A DNA stretch of 64,000 bases, from positions 186,001 to 250,000 of the forward strand of contig NZ_AP018686.1 of the NCBI RefSeq assembly GCF_002218045.2, read 5' to 3'. How positions within the stretch are numbered: the stretch's first letter is position 1; every line of letters begins with the position of its first letter. The notes under the pieces are model-generated. The model saw only the letters and a program-made list of their open reading frames with translations. It did not search any database and had not been told where the DNA came from. The DNA is from Vibrio rumoiensis (GTDB lineage: Bacteria; Pseudomonadota; Gammaproteobacteria; Enterobacterales; Vibrionaceae). A program made the position numbers and the translations under genes. Shown here piece by piece: positions 1 to 10,100 of the stretch.

Positions 1-314
1 CACTGCTCCTCACAGCGCCCATCATTCCATAAAATAGCAGGACGAATGATGTCACCATGATTGTCTAACAAGGTGGCACCATGCATTTGGCCGGATAAGC
101 CTATCGCTTCAACGGTTGATAAATCTTGCTGCTGGCTCATTTTATCTAAGGCGGTTTGTGTGGCTTGCCACCAATGTTCAGGGTTTTGTTCTGACCACAA
201 GGGGTGTGGACGTGAAATCGTCAGTGATTCTTGTTGAGTATTGAGGATTTGCCCTTGCGCGTTGAGTAAAATCACTTTAACGCCAGAGGTGCCTAAGTCG
301 ATACCGATAAACAT
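1..314 (-). CDS. xylB: Xylulokinase, N-terminal part (runs off the window)
   Basis: The reverse strand from 314 to the window edge reads as an open frame of about 104 residues starting MFIGIDLGTSGVKVILL. This is the phosphate-1 motif of FGGY-family sugar kinases. Further in come LWSEQNPEHWW and a GLSGQMHG motif, both typical of D-xylulose kinase. The enzyme would phosphorylate D-xylulose to xylulose 5-phosphate in the cytoplasm. The gene is divergent from the XylR-like regulator at 486, which supports xylose over other FGGY substrates. The rest of the gene lies outside the window. Confidence 0.9.
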   Translation of the reverse strand, partial: MFIGIDLGTSGVKVILLNAQGQILNTQQESLTISRPHPLWSEQNPEHWWQATQTALDKMSQQQDLSTVEAIGLSGQMHGATLLDNHGDIIRPAILWNDGRCEEQ

Positions 315-485
315 AATTCTATCCCTTGGTTACGTATATATTTTTATCATTAACGGTTATCTAAATTTGTACAATTATGTTTTTTAGTTCTTTGTTTTAT
401 AGATTTCATGAACGTAAGGTTAGTCACAGAATCCGACAGTTAAGTCTTTATAATTCATCGAATTGAATCCTCAACAAAGAATCTT
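315..485. promoter_or_regulatory. xylB-xylR divergent intergenic region
   Basis: This 171-base AT-rich gap separates the divergent starts of xylB and xylR and must hold both promoters. In xyl systems the XylR activator binds direct repeats near the catabolic promoter. I could not pick out a confident operator or CRP site by eye. Confidence 0.5.
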
Positions 486-1706
486 ATGGATAAGAAATAT
501 CGAATTGCACTTCTGTTTAATGCCAATAAAGTGTACGACAGGCAAGTTATCGAAGGGATTGGTGAGTACATACAAGCAAGCCAATGTGATTGGGATGTTT
601 TTTTAGAGGATGACTTCACCACCAATATGAATAATTTTCATAATTGGCAAGGTGATGGGGTGATTGCAGATTTTGATAATTTAGAGGTTATTTCTCAATT
701 ATCGGATATTCAAATTCCGGTGGTTGGTGTCGGTGGGTCTTATCAGTCGGATGAGGATTATCCTTCGGTGCCTTATGTTGCTACCGATAATCATGCCATT
801 GTGGATATGGCGTTTCAGCATTTGAAAAATAAAGGCATAGAGAGTTTCGCATTTTATGGGTTACCGGCGTCATTTCCACTTGGGTGGGCTCACGAACGTC
901 GTAAAGCATTTAACCAAATTCTTGAGAGTGAAGGCTATCCTTATTCGACTTATTTAGGAAATGAGACCACCCCTCAAACTTGGCAATACGATATGAACCG
1001 CTTGTCTGATTGGTTGCAAATGCTGCCGGCTGGAACGGGCATTATTGCAGTGACCGATGCCAGAGCCAGACATTTGTTACAAGCTTGCGATCATTTAAAT
1101 ATTATGGTGCCTGATCGTATTTCTGTGATTGGTATTGATAATGAAGAGTTGGCGCGCTATTTAACTCGCGTATCGTTAAGTTCGGTCGGACAAGGCTGCA
1201 AATCGATGGGGCATAAAGCCGCTCGAATGCTGCATCGATTGATTGAAAAACAAAGTACGGAGACGACGGGCGTATCAAGCCGAGTGGTTAAACATGCCAG
1301 AGTGTTAGTGCCTCCTACCAAGGTGTATCAAAGACAAAGTACCGATTTCCAAGCCTTGAAAGATCCCTTTGTTATTCAAGCTATGCACTTTATTCGTCAG
1401 CATGCCTGTAAAGGGATTAAGGTTGAACAAGTGCTCGATTACGTTGGCATCTCTCGCTCTAATATGGAAACACGTTTTAAAGACGAACGAGGTCACTCAC
1501 TGCACCAAGAGATACACAATTCTAAGTTAGAACGAGCCGGGAGCCTGCTTCAGTCAACAGAATTACCCATTTCTGAAATTGCCGAATTATGCGGCTATCC
1601 ATCTTTGCAATATATGTATTCAGTGTTTAAAAAAACGTTCGATAAAACGCCAAAAGAATATCGCTTGGAACGCTCGCAAGATATCGAGTGTGGTGATGAT
1701 TTTTAA
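486..1706 (+). CDS. xylR: XylR family xylose-responsive AraC-type regulator
   Basis: This 406-residue protein has a LacI/periplasmic-binding-protein-like sensor over roughly residues 5-280 and an AraC-type double helix-turn-helix from about 293 to the end (VEQVLDYVGISRSNMETRF is the first HTH). This order is the XylR architecture, in which D-xylose binds the N-terminal domain and the C-terminal domain activates xyl promoters. Length matches the family (about 390-410). It is divergent from xylB, the usual arrangement in enterobacteria and vibrios. The start ATG follows an AAGAATCTT stretch, so the ribosome binding site is weak. Confidence 0.93.
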   Translation: MDKKYRIALLFNANKVYDRQVIEGIGEYIQASQCDWDVFLEDDFTTNMNNFHNWQGDGVIADFDNLEVISQLSDIQIPVVGVGGSYQSDEDYPSVPYVATDNHAIVDMAFQHLKNKGIESFAFYGLPASFPLGWAHERRKAFNQILESEGYPYSTYLGNETTPQTWQYDMNRLSDWLQMLPAGTGIIAVTDARARHLLQACDHLNIMVPDRISVIGIDNEELARYLTRVSLSSVGQGCKSMGHKAARMLHRLIEKQSTETTGVSSRVVKHARVLVPPTKVYQRQSTDFQALKDPFVIQAMHFIRQHACKGIKVEQVLDYVGISRSNMETRFKDERGHSLHQEIHNSKLERAGSLLQSTELPISEIAELCGYPSLQYMYSVFKKTFDKTPKEYRLERSQDIECGDDF

Positions 1707-1777
1707 GAGAATGTCGGATCGGTGTAAGAATTTTCACATTCCCTTCACGCTAGAAGTGGCATGATACTGCCATTAAA

Positions 1778-1792
1778 CCACCAATGTGGTGG
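1778..1792. promoter_or_regulatory. Perfect 6+6 palindrome upstream of the OB-fold gene
   Basis: The sequence CCACCAATGTGGTGG has two perfect 6-base arms around a 3-base centre, 51 bases before the next start codon. It could be an operator or a small 5' UTR hairpin. No specific regulator is recognised. Confidence 0.3.
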
Positions 1793-1842
1793 TAAGCCGA
1801 GGTGCTTATCATCATGATCGATATGTGTGAAGAGGTTATCGA

Positions 1843-2241
1843 ATGAAAAAGTTAGTTTTGGCCTGTATTTTGAGTTTAGTTGCTGCCCCTGCATTCGCTG
1901 AAAATCATCTGATCAATGCCAATAGTGAGCCAGCTGCGCAACAAAACAAAGGTGGTTTTAAAGGCCCCACTAAATCAAAACGCATTATTCGTGATGTAAT
2001 CAGTGCGCTGAATGCCAATGATGATACCAAAGTTGAGTTAACTGGTCAGTTGACGATGTCTCTAGGCGATGAAGATTATATGTTCCAAGATTCAACCGGA
2101 GAGATCGCGGTCGAGATTGACGATGATATTTGGTACGGGCGTACCGTAACCCCGGAGAACACTATCGTTATTCGCGGTGAAGTGGAAAAAGATTGGAACA
2201 GTACGTCGATTGATGCCGATTCGTTAGAAGTGCTTCAATAA
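1843..2241 (+). CDS. YgiW/YdeI family stress tolerance OB-fold protein
   Basis: This 132-residue secreted protein has a clear signal peptide (charged MKK start, hydrophobic core, cleavage after APAFA at about residue 19). A bacterial OB-fold (BOF) domain covers about residues 45-130, with the DEDYMFQDSTGEIAVEIDDD and WYGRTVTPENT segments typical of the YgiW/YdeI/VisP family. Family members act in the periplasm in resistance to peroxide, metals or antimicrobial peptides, and some bind peptidoglycan sugars. In enterobacteria ygiW often sits by qseBC; no two-component genes are present here. The specific stress is not known from the sequence. Confidence 0.85.
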   Translation: MKKLVLACILSLVAAPAFAENHLINANSEPAAQQNKGGFKGPTKSKRIIRDVISALNANDDTKVELTGQLTMSLGDEDYMFQDSTGEIAVEIDDDIWYGRTVTPENTIVIRGEVEKDWNSTSIDADSLEVLQ

Positions 2242-2324
2242 TACTTTTCTTGATTTGACGTAAAGCTTGATAGATCCGGCTTGATTATACTCCTCGGTTT
2301 TCTTGTCGATGACACACCGAGGGT

Positions 2325-3290
2325 ATGATGCAACTGCATGAGTTAGTGAACACGATTGGCCAAGACTTACAGCACCGTTATGGTGAAAAAGTGCATAAAC
2401 TGACTTTGCACGGTGGTTTTAGCTGTCCAAATCGCGACGGTACGATTGGTCGCGGTGGTTGTACTTTTTGTAATGTGTCTTCGTTTGTTGATGAAAATGT
2501 TCAAATTAAACCTATTAATACTCAACTGACGGATCGCGCTGGTGAAGTTAAGCGTGCTAAAAAATACCTCGCTTATTTCCAAGCCTATACCAATACCTAT
2601 GCGGAAGTTCAAACCCTTAAGGCTATGTATGAAGAGGCGTTAGAGTCTGCGGATATGGTGGGGTTATGTGTTGGGACACGCCCTGATTGTGTGCCTGATG
2701 CGGTCTTGGACTTATTAAGTGGTTATGTTCAGCAAGGTTATGAGATTTGGTTGGAACTTGGGTTACAAACCGCCAATGATCAGACACTAAAACGGATTAA
2801 TCGTGGTCATGATTTTGCTTGTTATGCAGCAATAACCAAACGCGCTAGAGCATTAGGCATCAAAGTGTGCACGCATTTAATCATCGGTTTGCCTAAAGAA
2901 ACGAAAACCGATTATTTCGATACCTTTGAGAAGGTGCTTGAGGTTGGTACTGATGGTTTAAAGCTGCATCCACTGCATATTGTAGAAGGCAGTACTATGG
3001 CCAAAGCGTGGCAAGCAGGGCGCTTAGAAGCCCCAGAAATGGATGAGTATGTAGAGGTAGCAACAGAGATCATTCGTCGAACGCCCGCGCATATTATTTA
3101 TCATCGAGTATCGGCGGCGGCAAGAAGGCCAACCTTGTTATCACCGCTATGGTGTGAAAACCGTTGGTTAGCCATGACCGAAATCGGGCGCGCGTTAGAT
3201 AAACTCGGCCCACAAGGTAGTCTTTGTGGGCAACCATTTGAATATCAATTACCAGAATGCCAAGTGAGCATCGCATCAACATCACGTTAA
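2325..3290 (+). CDS. yhcC: TIGR01212-family radical SAM protein (YhcC-like)
   Basis: This 321-residue protein carries the long-spaced radical SAM cysteine cluster characteristic of the YhcC family: SCPNRDGTIGRGGCTFC (a first Cys, eleven residues, then CxxC). It should bind a [4Fe-4S] cluster and cleave S-adenosylmethionine. Later family signatures include ELGLQTAND and THLIIGLPKET. The biological substrate is poorly defined. Two adjacent ATGs (2325 and 2328) could both serve as start. Its TAA stop overlaps the stop of the convergent lapB-like gene within a shared TTAA, which leaves no room for an intervening terminator. Confidence 0.88.
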   Translation: MMQLHELVNTIGQDLQHRYGEKVHKLTLHGGFSCPNRDGTIGRGGCTFCNVSSFVDENVQIKPINTQLTDRAGEVKRAKKYLAYFQAYTNTYAEVQTLKAMYEEALESADMVGLCVGTRPDCVPDAVLDLLSGYVQQGYEIWLELGLQTANDQTLKRINRGHDFACYAAITKRARALGIKVCTHLIIGLPKETKTDYFDTFEKVLEVGTDGLKLHPLHIVEGSTMAKAWQAGRLEAPEMDEYVEVATEIIRRTPAHIIYHRVSAAARRPTLLSPLWCENRWLAMTEIGRALDKLGPQGSLCGQPFEYQLPECQVSIASTSR

Positions 3291-5397
3291 ACGGCGGTGG
3301 CTTTAGAACTTGTAATGCGTTTAAGCACTTCGTTTTTCGGCCCATCAGCCACAACTTGACCTCTTTCAAGCACAATTAAGCGGTCAACCAAATCCAGCAT
3401 TTCGGCTTTATGGGTAATTAACACTAAGGTCTCATTGTCCGATAGGGCCTTAATCTGCTGCTTGATGAGACTTTCTGAGCGGTTATCCATTTGGCTCGTT
3501 GGTTCATCCATCAGTAGCACAGGTGGTTGAGTTAACCATGCTCTAGCAATGGTGATCGCTTGTTTTTGCCCACCAGAGAGTGCGGCGCCGCCTTCCCCAA
3601 CTTGCTTATCTAAGCCCGATTCATCATGTTGGGTAAAGTCGGTGACACCTGCCCGTTCCGCAGCAATTAATATTTGCTCATCAGAGATATGCGTTCTGCC
3701 TAAGGTGATGTTCTCACGAATAGAGCCAAAGAACAGGGCGCAATCTTGTGGCACGCAGCCGATATTGGTTCTGACATCGCTGTAGTGCAGTTGGTTAATA
3801 TCTAGATTATCAAGTTTAACGGAGCCTTCCGTTGCTTTATACAGTCCGATCATTAACCGTTGTATGCTTGATTTCCCTGAACCAATACGACCAATAATGG
3901 CGACTTTTTCCCCTGGTTCAATGGTGAAATTGATATTTTTGAGCGCGTAGGTTTTGCTATTTGGGTAGTGAAAACTCACGTTATCAAATTGAATTTTACC
4001 TTGCAGCTGTGGGCGATGAATATAACGTTTGCCTTCTTCTTGTTCCATTGGCATATCCATCACTTGTTCAATAATGGTCATGGCGGATTTGGCTTGGTTA
4101 TAGCGTGTCGATAACATCGAAAGTTGCACTAATGGCCCGACCGCTCGGCCACTTAACATGGTAGCGGCGATTAATCCGCCCATCGTCAATTGGCCATCTG
4201 CGATCAAATATACCCCAGCGATGATCATGGATACCGAGACAAATTGCTGCAAAAACCCCGCGGTACTTTGTACGGAATCGGTGATCCGGCGAGTCTTGAT
4301 GCTCCAATTAGACATGTGGGCAACCGACTCTTCCCAGCGATATTGAAACTGGCTTTGAGCATTGAAGGTTTTGAGTGTTTCCAACTTATGTAGGCTCTCA
4401 ATTAAGTTGGCATGCTTTTGTGATGAAAGTTTAGAGCCTTCCTCAATTGAGCGTCGTAGCGGCGCTTGGATGAGAAAGCTGTAGATTGCAAGAATTAACA
4501 CCGCGATTAACGGGACTAATGCCAGTGGGCCTGCAACCAAATAAATCACAAATAAAAACAAGAGAGCAAAAGGCAGATCGATTAACGCTCCGACAGTCGC
4601 AGAGGTTAAAAACTCACGAATCGATTCAAATTCTTGTAGGTGTCGGGCAAATGCGCCTACCGAAGCGGGTTTGGATTCCAACCTCACACCTACCACACGA
4701 TTAAACAGTTTAGATGAGATCAGAAGGTCGGATTTTTTCCAGCAATATCAATAAAATAAGAACGAACTAGTTTTAGGGCGAGATCAAAAATAAAAATGAG
4801 AAACACACCGCTTGATAAAACCCATAACGACTCAAAAGCAAGGTTAGGCACGATTTTGTCATACACTAATCGAGTAAATAGTGGCGTCGCGATAGCAAAG
4901 ATATTGATTAAAATGGATGCCAACAGAACGTCGCGATAAATACTTTTCGATTGCCATAGTGTGCTCCAAAACCAATGGCCGTCACGGGTTTTTAGCACCT
5001 CGGGAGAGCGCTCATCATAACGAAAGCGTTTTTTTACGAGAAAGAGTTGGCCGGTGTATTGCTGGGTTAATTCGTCAATGTTGATTGAGTGAGCAATACC
5101 TTCAGAATGAGGAAGGACGATTTCGGCTTCATTGGCTTGTCGGTCAATGCTAAGAATGACGCAATTGGTGCCATCTTTCAGCATCGCAATCACGGGCAAT
5201 AGCATCGGAGAAATATCGAGTAGCGGCAGTTGCGCTGCTTTCGCGATTAATCCCGCTTTTTCTGCGGCTCTGGTAAAAATATCAGGTGTTAATTTGCCAT
5301 TGGTTAATGGTAGATCGCTAACAATCGACGGCTCAGAGTGAGGTTGTCCATAATAATGGCTGATATAAATCAATGATGATAATAGGGGATCTTTCAT
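3287..5397 (-). pseudogene. lapB: LapB-type type I secretion ABC transporter, frameshifted
   Basis: Two reverse-strand frames (5397-4720 and on to 3287) together encode one type I secretion permease-ATPase of about 700 residues. The N-terminal part is a C39 peptidase-like domain without the catalytic Cys, followed by the first membrane segments. The second part holds the remaining membrane region, Walker A (IGRIGSGKSS), the signature LSGGQKQ and Walker B (LLMDEP). The break lies in a run of six As (T-run 4733-4738 on the plus strand); one more A restores IDIAGKKSDLLISSKLFN and continuous reading. The C-terminal ORF alone has no proper start. Either the gene is inactivated, the base is a homopolymer sequencing error, or ribosomes shift -1 at A_AAA_AAT. 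Its substrate should be the giant adhesin at 7199. Confidence 0.88.
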
Positions 5398-5399
5398 GA

Positions 5400-6788
5400 T
5401 TATTCTCTCAGTGCCGTATGTTTTGCTTTGAGGATCGGTTTGAGCAAATATTCTAATATGGTGCGCTTACCCGTGATGATATCGGTTGACGCTGTCATGC
5501 CCGGAATAATCGGTAAGTCATCACCATTTGAATCTTTTAAGTCACTTTGATCGGTGCGTATTCTCACTTGATAGAAGCTATTACCTTCTTCATCTTGAAC
5601 GGTATCCGCACTGATGGTTTCTAACGTACCAGTGAGACCGCCGTAATTCGTAAAATCATAAGCGGTAAACTTCACGATAGCCTTTAAGCCGGGGTGTAAA
5701 AAACCGATATCTTGAGGGGCGATTTTGGTTTCAATTAATAGCGTGTCTTCTGTTGGCACAATCTCAATTAAATCCATACCAGGTTGAATAACCCCACCGA
5801 TGGTATTCACGTGAATTTTTTGAATTGTGCCTTTTACCGGGGAGGTGACGACGGTTCGGCTGACTTTATCTTCTAAACCCACTTGGGTTTCCGCCATGCT
5901 TGAAAGTTTATTACTGACATCACTCAGCTCTTGTTGGCTTTTCGCTACAAAATCGGATGCAATATTGGTGTATTTATAGGTGGCTTCTGTGATCTCTGAT
6001 TCCGTGACAGGTAATTTCATTCGCGCAGAAGTCAGCTCTTTTCGACTATCATTCATTGAGCGTTGTAATTGCAGCAATTCAATTTCCGGTACGACGCCTT
6101 CTTCCGCTAATGGCTTGGTCATACTGTATTCGCGTTGAATAATTTGATAGTTACTCGCCAAAATGTTGATGCGAGTTTTGGTTTCGTTGAGTTCTTGTTG
6201 TTTTTGCCTGATCTGTTGTGACGTCACATGTAACTGGTTTTGTAAGTTAGCCATCACATCACGATATTCATTCTGTTTTTGAGAGACTAATTTAGGGTGC
6301 TTAGCAGAAAACTCTTTATCGAAGTTGAGAGAATTGATCTGAAGAATAACTTTTTCCTGCCAATTTGGAGCCGCATTATTGATTGTGATGCTTTTAATGG
6401 TTTGGTTTAAGCGAATACTGTCTGCTTTCAAGCTGGCTAAATCTTGACTCTTCTCTCGGTAATTGGAGCGGAAAAGCGTATCGTCGATAAGCAGCAACTT
6501 CTGGCCTTTTTCTACAGACTGACCTTCTTTAACCAACATTTGTTTTACGATACCGCCTTCTAAGTTTTGCACTATTTGCATTTGAGAAGAAGGGATAACT
6601 TTACCGGTACCGGTCGTCACTTTATCGATTTTTGCTAATGAGACCCAAATGATGGATGAGACGAAAAAAGCCGCAATGATCCACAAAATAACGCGAGCAC
6701 TCTTTGGCGTATTGAGTAGCAGTGCGGTGGATTTGTCATCGACAAAATCCATATGCTCTTTTGATACTGATGTAGAGCTTTTAGTCAT
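5400..6788 (-). CDS. lapC: HlyD/LapC family type I secretion periplasmic adaptor
   Basis: This 462-residue membrane fusion protein has one N-terminal membrane helix (about residues 33-53), a split biotinyl-lipoyl-like domain (TGTGKVIPSSQMQIVQ near 75 and VTSPVKGTIQKIHV near 310), and a long coiled-coil hairpin (about 125-300) that would reach the TolC-like outer membrane channel. The C-terminal beta-barrel ends in the HlyD-family IIPGMTASTDI motif. It is immediately upstream of the lapB-like gene (2-base gap), so the two form an operon transcribed away from the adhesin. No TolC/LapE gene is present in the window. Confidence 0.93.
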   Translation of the reverse strand: MTKSSTSVSKEHMDFVDDKSTALLLNTPKSARVILWIIAAFFVSSIIWVSLAKIDKVTTGTGKVIPSSQMQIVQNLEGGIVKQMLVKEGQSVEKGQKLLLIDDTLFRSNYREKSQDLASLKADSIRLNQTIKSITINNAAPNWQEKVILQINSLNFDKEFSAKHPKLVSQKQNEYRDVMANLQNQLHVTSQQIRQKQQELNETKTRINILASNYQIIQREYSMTKPLAEEGVVPEIELLQLQRSMNDSRKELTSARMKLPVTESEITEATYKYTNIASDFVAKSQQELSDVSNKLSSMAETQVGLEDKVSRTVVTSPVKGTIQKIHVNTIGGVIQPGMDLIEIVPTEDTLLIETKIAPQDIGFLHPGLKAIVKFTAYDFTNYGGLTGTLETISADTVQDEEGNSFYQVRIRTDQSDLKDSNGDDLPIIPGMTASTDIITGKRTILEYLLKPILKAKHTALRE

Positions 6789-7198
6789 AGAAATTCCGTT
6801 TCAATTTATAAGCGTTAAACATAGCAAATTTGGCTTTTACTCTTCTGTGTCTAAGTTAATGTTTTGTAGAAAAATGTTTAGTTTTGTGATGCATTTTCTT
6901 ACAAATTTACGGCACCACTTCTACACTATTAATGGAAAAAAATAAGAAAATAAGGGAAAAGTGAATATTGTGAGTTGTGTTGTTTATTTATGTATATATT
7001 ATGTTTCATTGGTGTGTAGGTAAAGTCATTTCATATAAGTTTATCAATTACTTATAAGTGTGGCTCATGGGTTTTACCGCTATTATTTGCGGTGCGTATA
7101 GGTTGGCATTTAACTCGTTGTTATATGATGAAATTGTCTACACCCAGCTTAAAAGTAGCTTATATGCGGTTTAAGTATCAATGTGATGTCGATACGCG
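6789..7198. promoter_or_regulatory. Intergenic region between lapC and the adhesin gene
   Basis: This 410-base, very AT-rich spacer separates the divergent transporter operon and adhesin gene and must carry both promoters. I searched it for a c-di-GMP (GEMM) riboswitch core and saw none. No clear Shine-Dalgarno precedes the ATG at 7199. Confidence 0.45.
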
Positions 7199-10100
7199 AT
7201 GTCTATAAATATTGATAATGCGTTCGTTAGTGAATCTGAAAGTGAGATGTGTAGTATGGATATGGTGAACTCAAATCAAGCAAAAATTGTTGTTGTTGAT
7301 GGCGAGGTTTTTGTTGGAAATCATTCCCAATCATTAACCCAAATTGATGGAGAGTATCGCCTTTCTCATTCTGATTCAGTCTGGGCTAATCCAAATGCTA
7401 AGTATGTTATTAATACGACTTCTGGCTCTCAAACTGTTGAGGTTAACTGTGTTACTTGTGTAACAGTCAATTCCAATGGTGTATTGACTGTTGCTCAATT
7501 ATCTTCAGCCGATGGTGTCAATATTGATGATTTGAAAAACTCTCAACTGACAGATAAAGATATTGCGATTATTCGTGCGCACATGCCACCACCACAAGAT
7601 TCAGATGAAGACAATAACAATCAAGACCCACAACCAGATACCAACGTTGATGCGGATCAAGATGATGAAGATGCACAAGATCAGCCGTTAACGATCGTTC
7701 AAACAGCTTCATCGGGTTTTGTTGAAGTTAATTATGATGGCGATGCCATATTAACCGAAGCAGGTTACGATACGGTTGGTTTCTTTGATGAGGAATTGTC
7801 ACAAGATAGCGCGGATGATGGCATTCCGATTGTGAAAGCACCCGGAGGCGAAACCGCTTCAATTTCACTAACAGAAGCAGACTTACAACCTTTAGGTTAT
7901 AGCGATAACCGAGGTTATCCAGTTATTCTTCAGCAATCGGTTTTGGTTGAATCGCGAACGTTGGCACTTCAACCGGATACATTTACTTTCGAACCCCAAT
8001 CTTTAGCTTCGTTGTTGCAAGAGTTAAACGCAGAACTTACTTCTGGCGGCCAACCTCTGTCTTTTGTTTTTGATGCAGATAGTAATTCAATTATCGGGAC
8101 GCTAGACGGCGAAGTTTATTTAACCATCCAGATCAATACTTCTTCACCCGATGGACGTGATGTACAGGTTGATATTGAGGTTAATTTAGCAAAGCCACTT
8201 GATCACCTACCTTCAGCTAACTCAACAGGGTTAGTGTCTAATGCCAATGATCAAATCACAATCAATCTAAGCATCCAAGGCCAAGATATTGGTGGAAATG
8301 AGTTGAACTCGCCGATTCTCGTTGATGTCGGTATTAAGGATGGGGTTGATGTAAGGTTCAATGCTGATCCGGGCATATTTATTGATGAAGACAGTGATTT
8401 AGGGATTACAAAAAATGGGCAAGTACCTTTAGATGTTGGTTCCGATGAGATTCATTCAATTCAAATTAATGTTAATCAACCTCTTTTAGACGGGGCGACC
8501 AGCCAAAGTTTTCCTACAACTTATGAAGTCGATGGTCAAACGTTAACGGTTTATAATGTTTTAGGCCAAGTTGTGTTTACCTTAGAAGTTAACAACGATG
8601 GCTCTTATAGCGCTACTCTACATAGACCATTTGATCAGGGAACAACGAACCAATCTGAAGTGGGGATTGCGATTACGGCCATGGATAGTGATGGCGATAC
8701 CGCTCCTGGTACGGTTGTGATCACGGTCGATGATGGTGATGTACCGACTGGTGGTGAAACTGGCGAGATATCGATTATTGAAGCCGATACACAACCTAAT
8801 GACTATCCAGTTGTGGGTCGCACGACGATTGGTGTAGCACCTGGTATCGATAGGTTGCTTGCCGATACTGTTCAGTTTGATGCAAGCCAAGTGAATACGC
8901 TGATCAATGAATTGAGTGCCGAGTTAAAAACCGCTAATGGCGAATCGATTACCTTTGCCTTTAAAGATGGTGATGACACGGTCATTGAAGGGAGAGATGC
9001 TAACGGTAATCTGGTTTTATCTATAGCTATTGAGGGTACGGTTTTATTTGAAGGTACTCTAGTGACGGTGACGGTGACTCAATTTCAACCTCTAGATCAT
9101 CTTGAAACCGGTAATAGCACAGGCTTAGTGACGATAGATGGCGATCAGATAAAAATAAATACAGCCATTCAAATAGAAGAATCGGATGGTACATTATTAA
9201 GTTCACCAGTTAACGTTGAGGTGACGATTGTCGATGGTGAAGTACCTCAATTGAGTGGTGGTGATTTAGCTGAAATCACGGAAACAGCGGCTGGTGGCAC
9301 GGCATCAGGTAGTGTGACGTTAGACGTTGGCTCGGATGCGATTGAACGATTTGAATTTAATGCTGATCAACAAACGCTGGAAGGTTTATTGACTAATGGC
9401 GTTGCGACTGAATATCAAGTAACGGGCAATCAAATCATCGTTTATGTGCCGGGTAATGAAGCCAATCCAATTTTAACGATTACGATCCAAAATGACGGCA
9501 CGTTTGAAGTAACGCAAATCGCCGCGTTAGAACAAACCAATAATCCTGACGATACCATCCACCTGCAACTGGATGTGACGGCATTTGATAACGATGGTGA
9601 TCAAAGTAACTCTGGTCAAGCCAACATTGATATTATCGATGGTACCAATCCAAGCTTTGTTCAAGATACAGGAACAGTGTTACAAGAAAATGCCGATACT
9701 CAAACAGGGAGTGTTCCACTTACTGTTGGCTCCGATAATATTCAAACGTTAGAGTTTTTACCCGCTGATCAACAAGTGAATTTTGCCGGTATTACCAGTA
9801 ATGGTCTAACCACAACGGTGACAGTGAACGGTAATACCTTGATCTTAACCGATAGTGAAGGTAATCAAATACTGTCAATCGTGATTGAACTTGATGGGCA
9901 ATATACCGTGACTTTATCGGGCCCACTTGACCAAATTACCTCAGATGGTACGGATGACTCAGCTTCTATTACGATTGATGCGTTAGTTCGTGCAACCGAT
10001 TTTGATGATGATAGTGCGGATGGTACTGCGGTAATTACCATCTTAGATGGTGCTGATGCTGTTGGTGGTGGCACCGCTTCTCTGACTTTCCTGGAACCCG

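Noticed and set aside
6789..7198. Possible c-di-GMP riboswitch upstream of the adhesin
   Set aside because: The conserved GEMM core and the tetraloop/receptor arrangement were not found in this AT-rich spacer.
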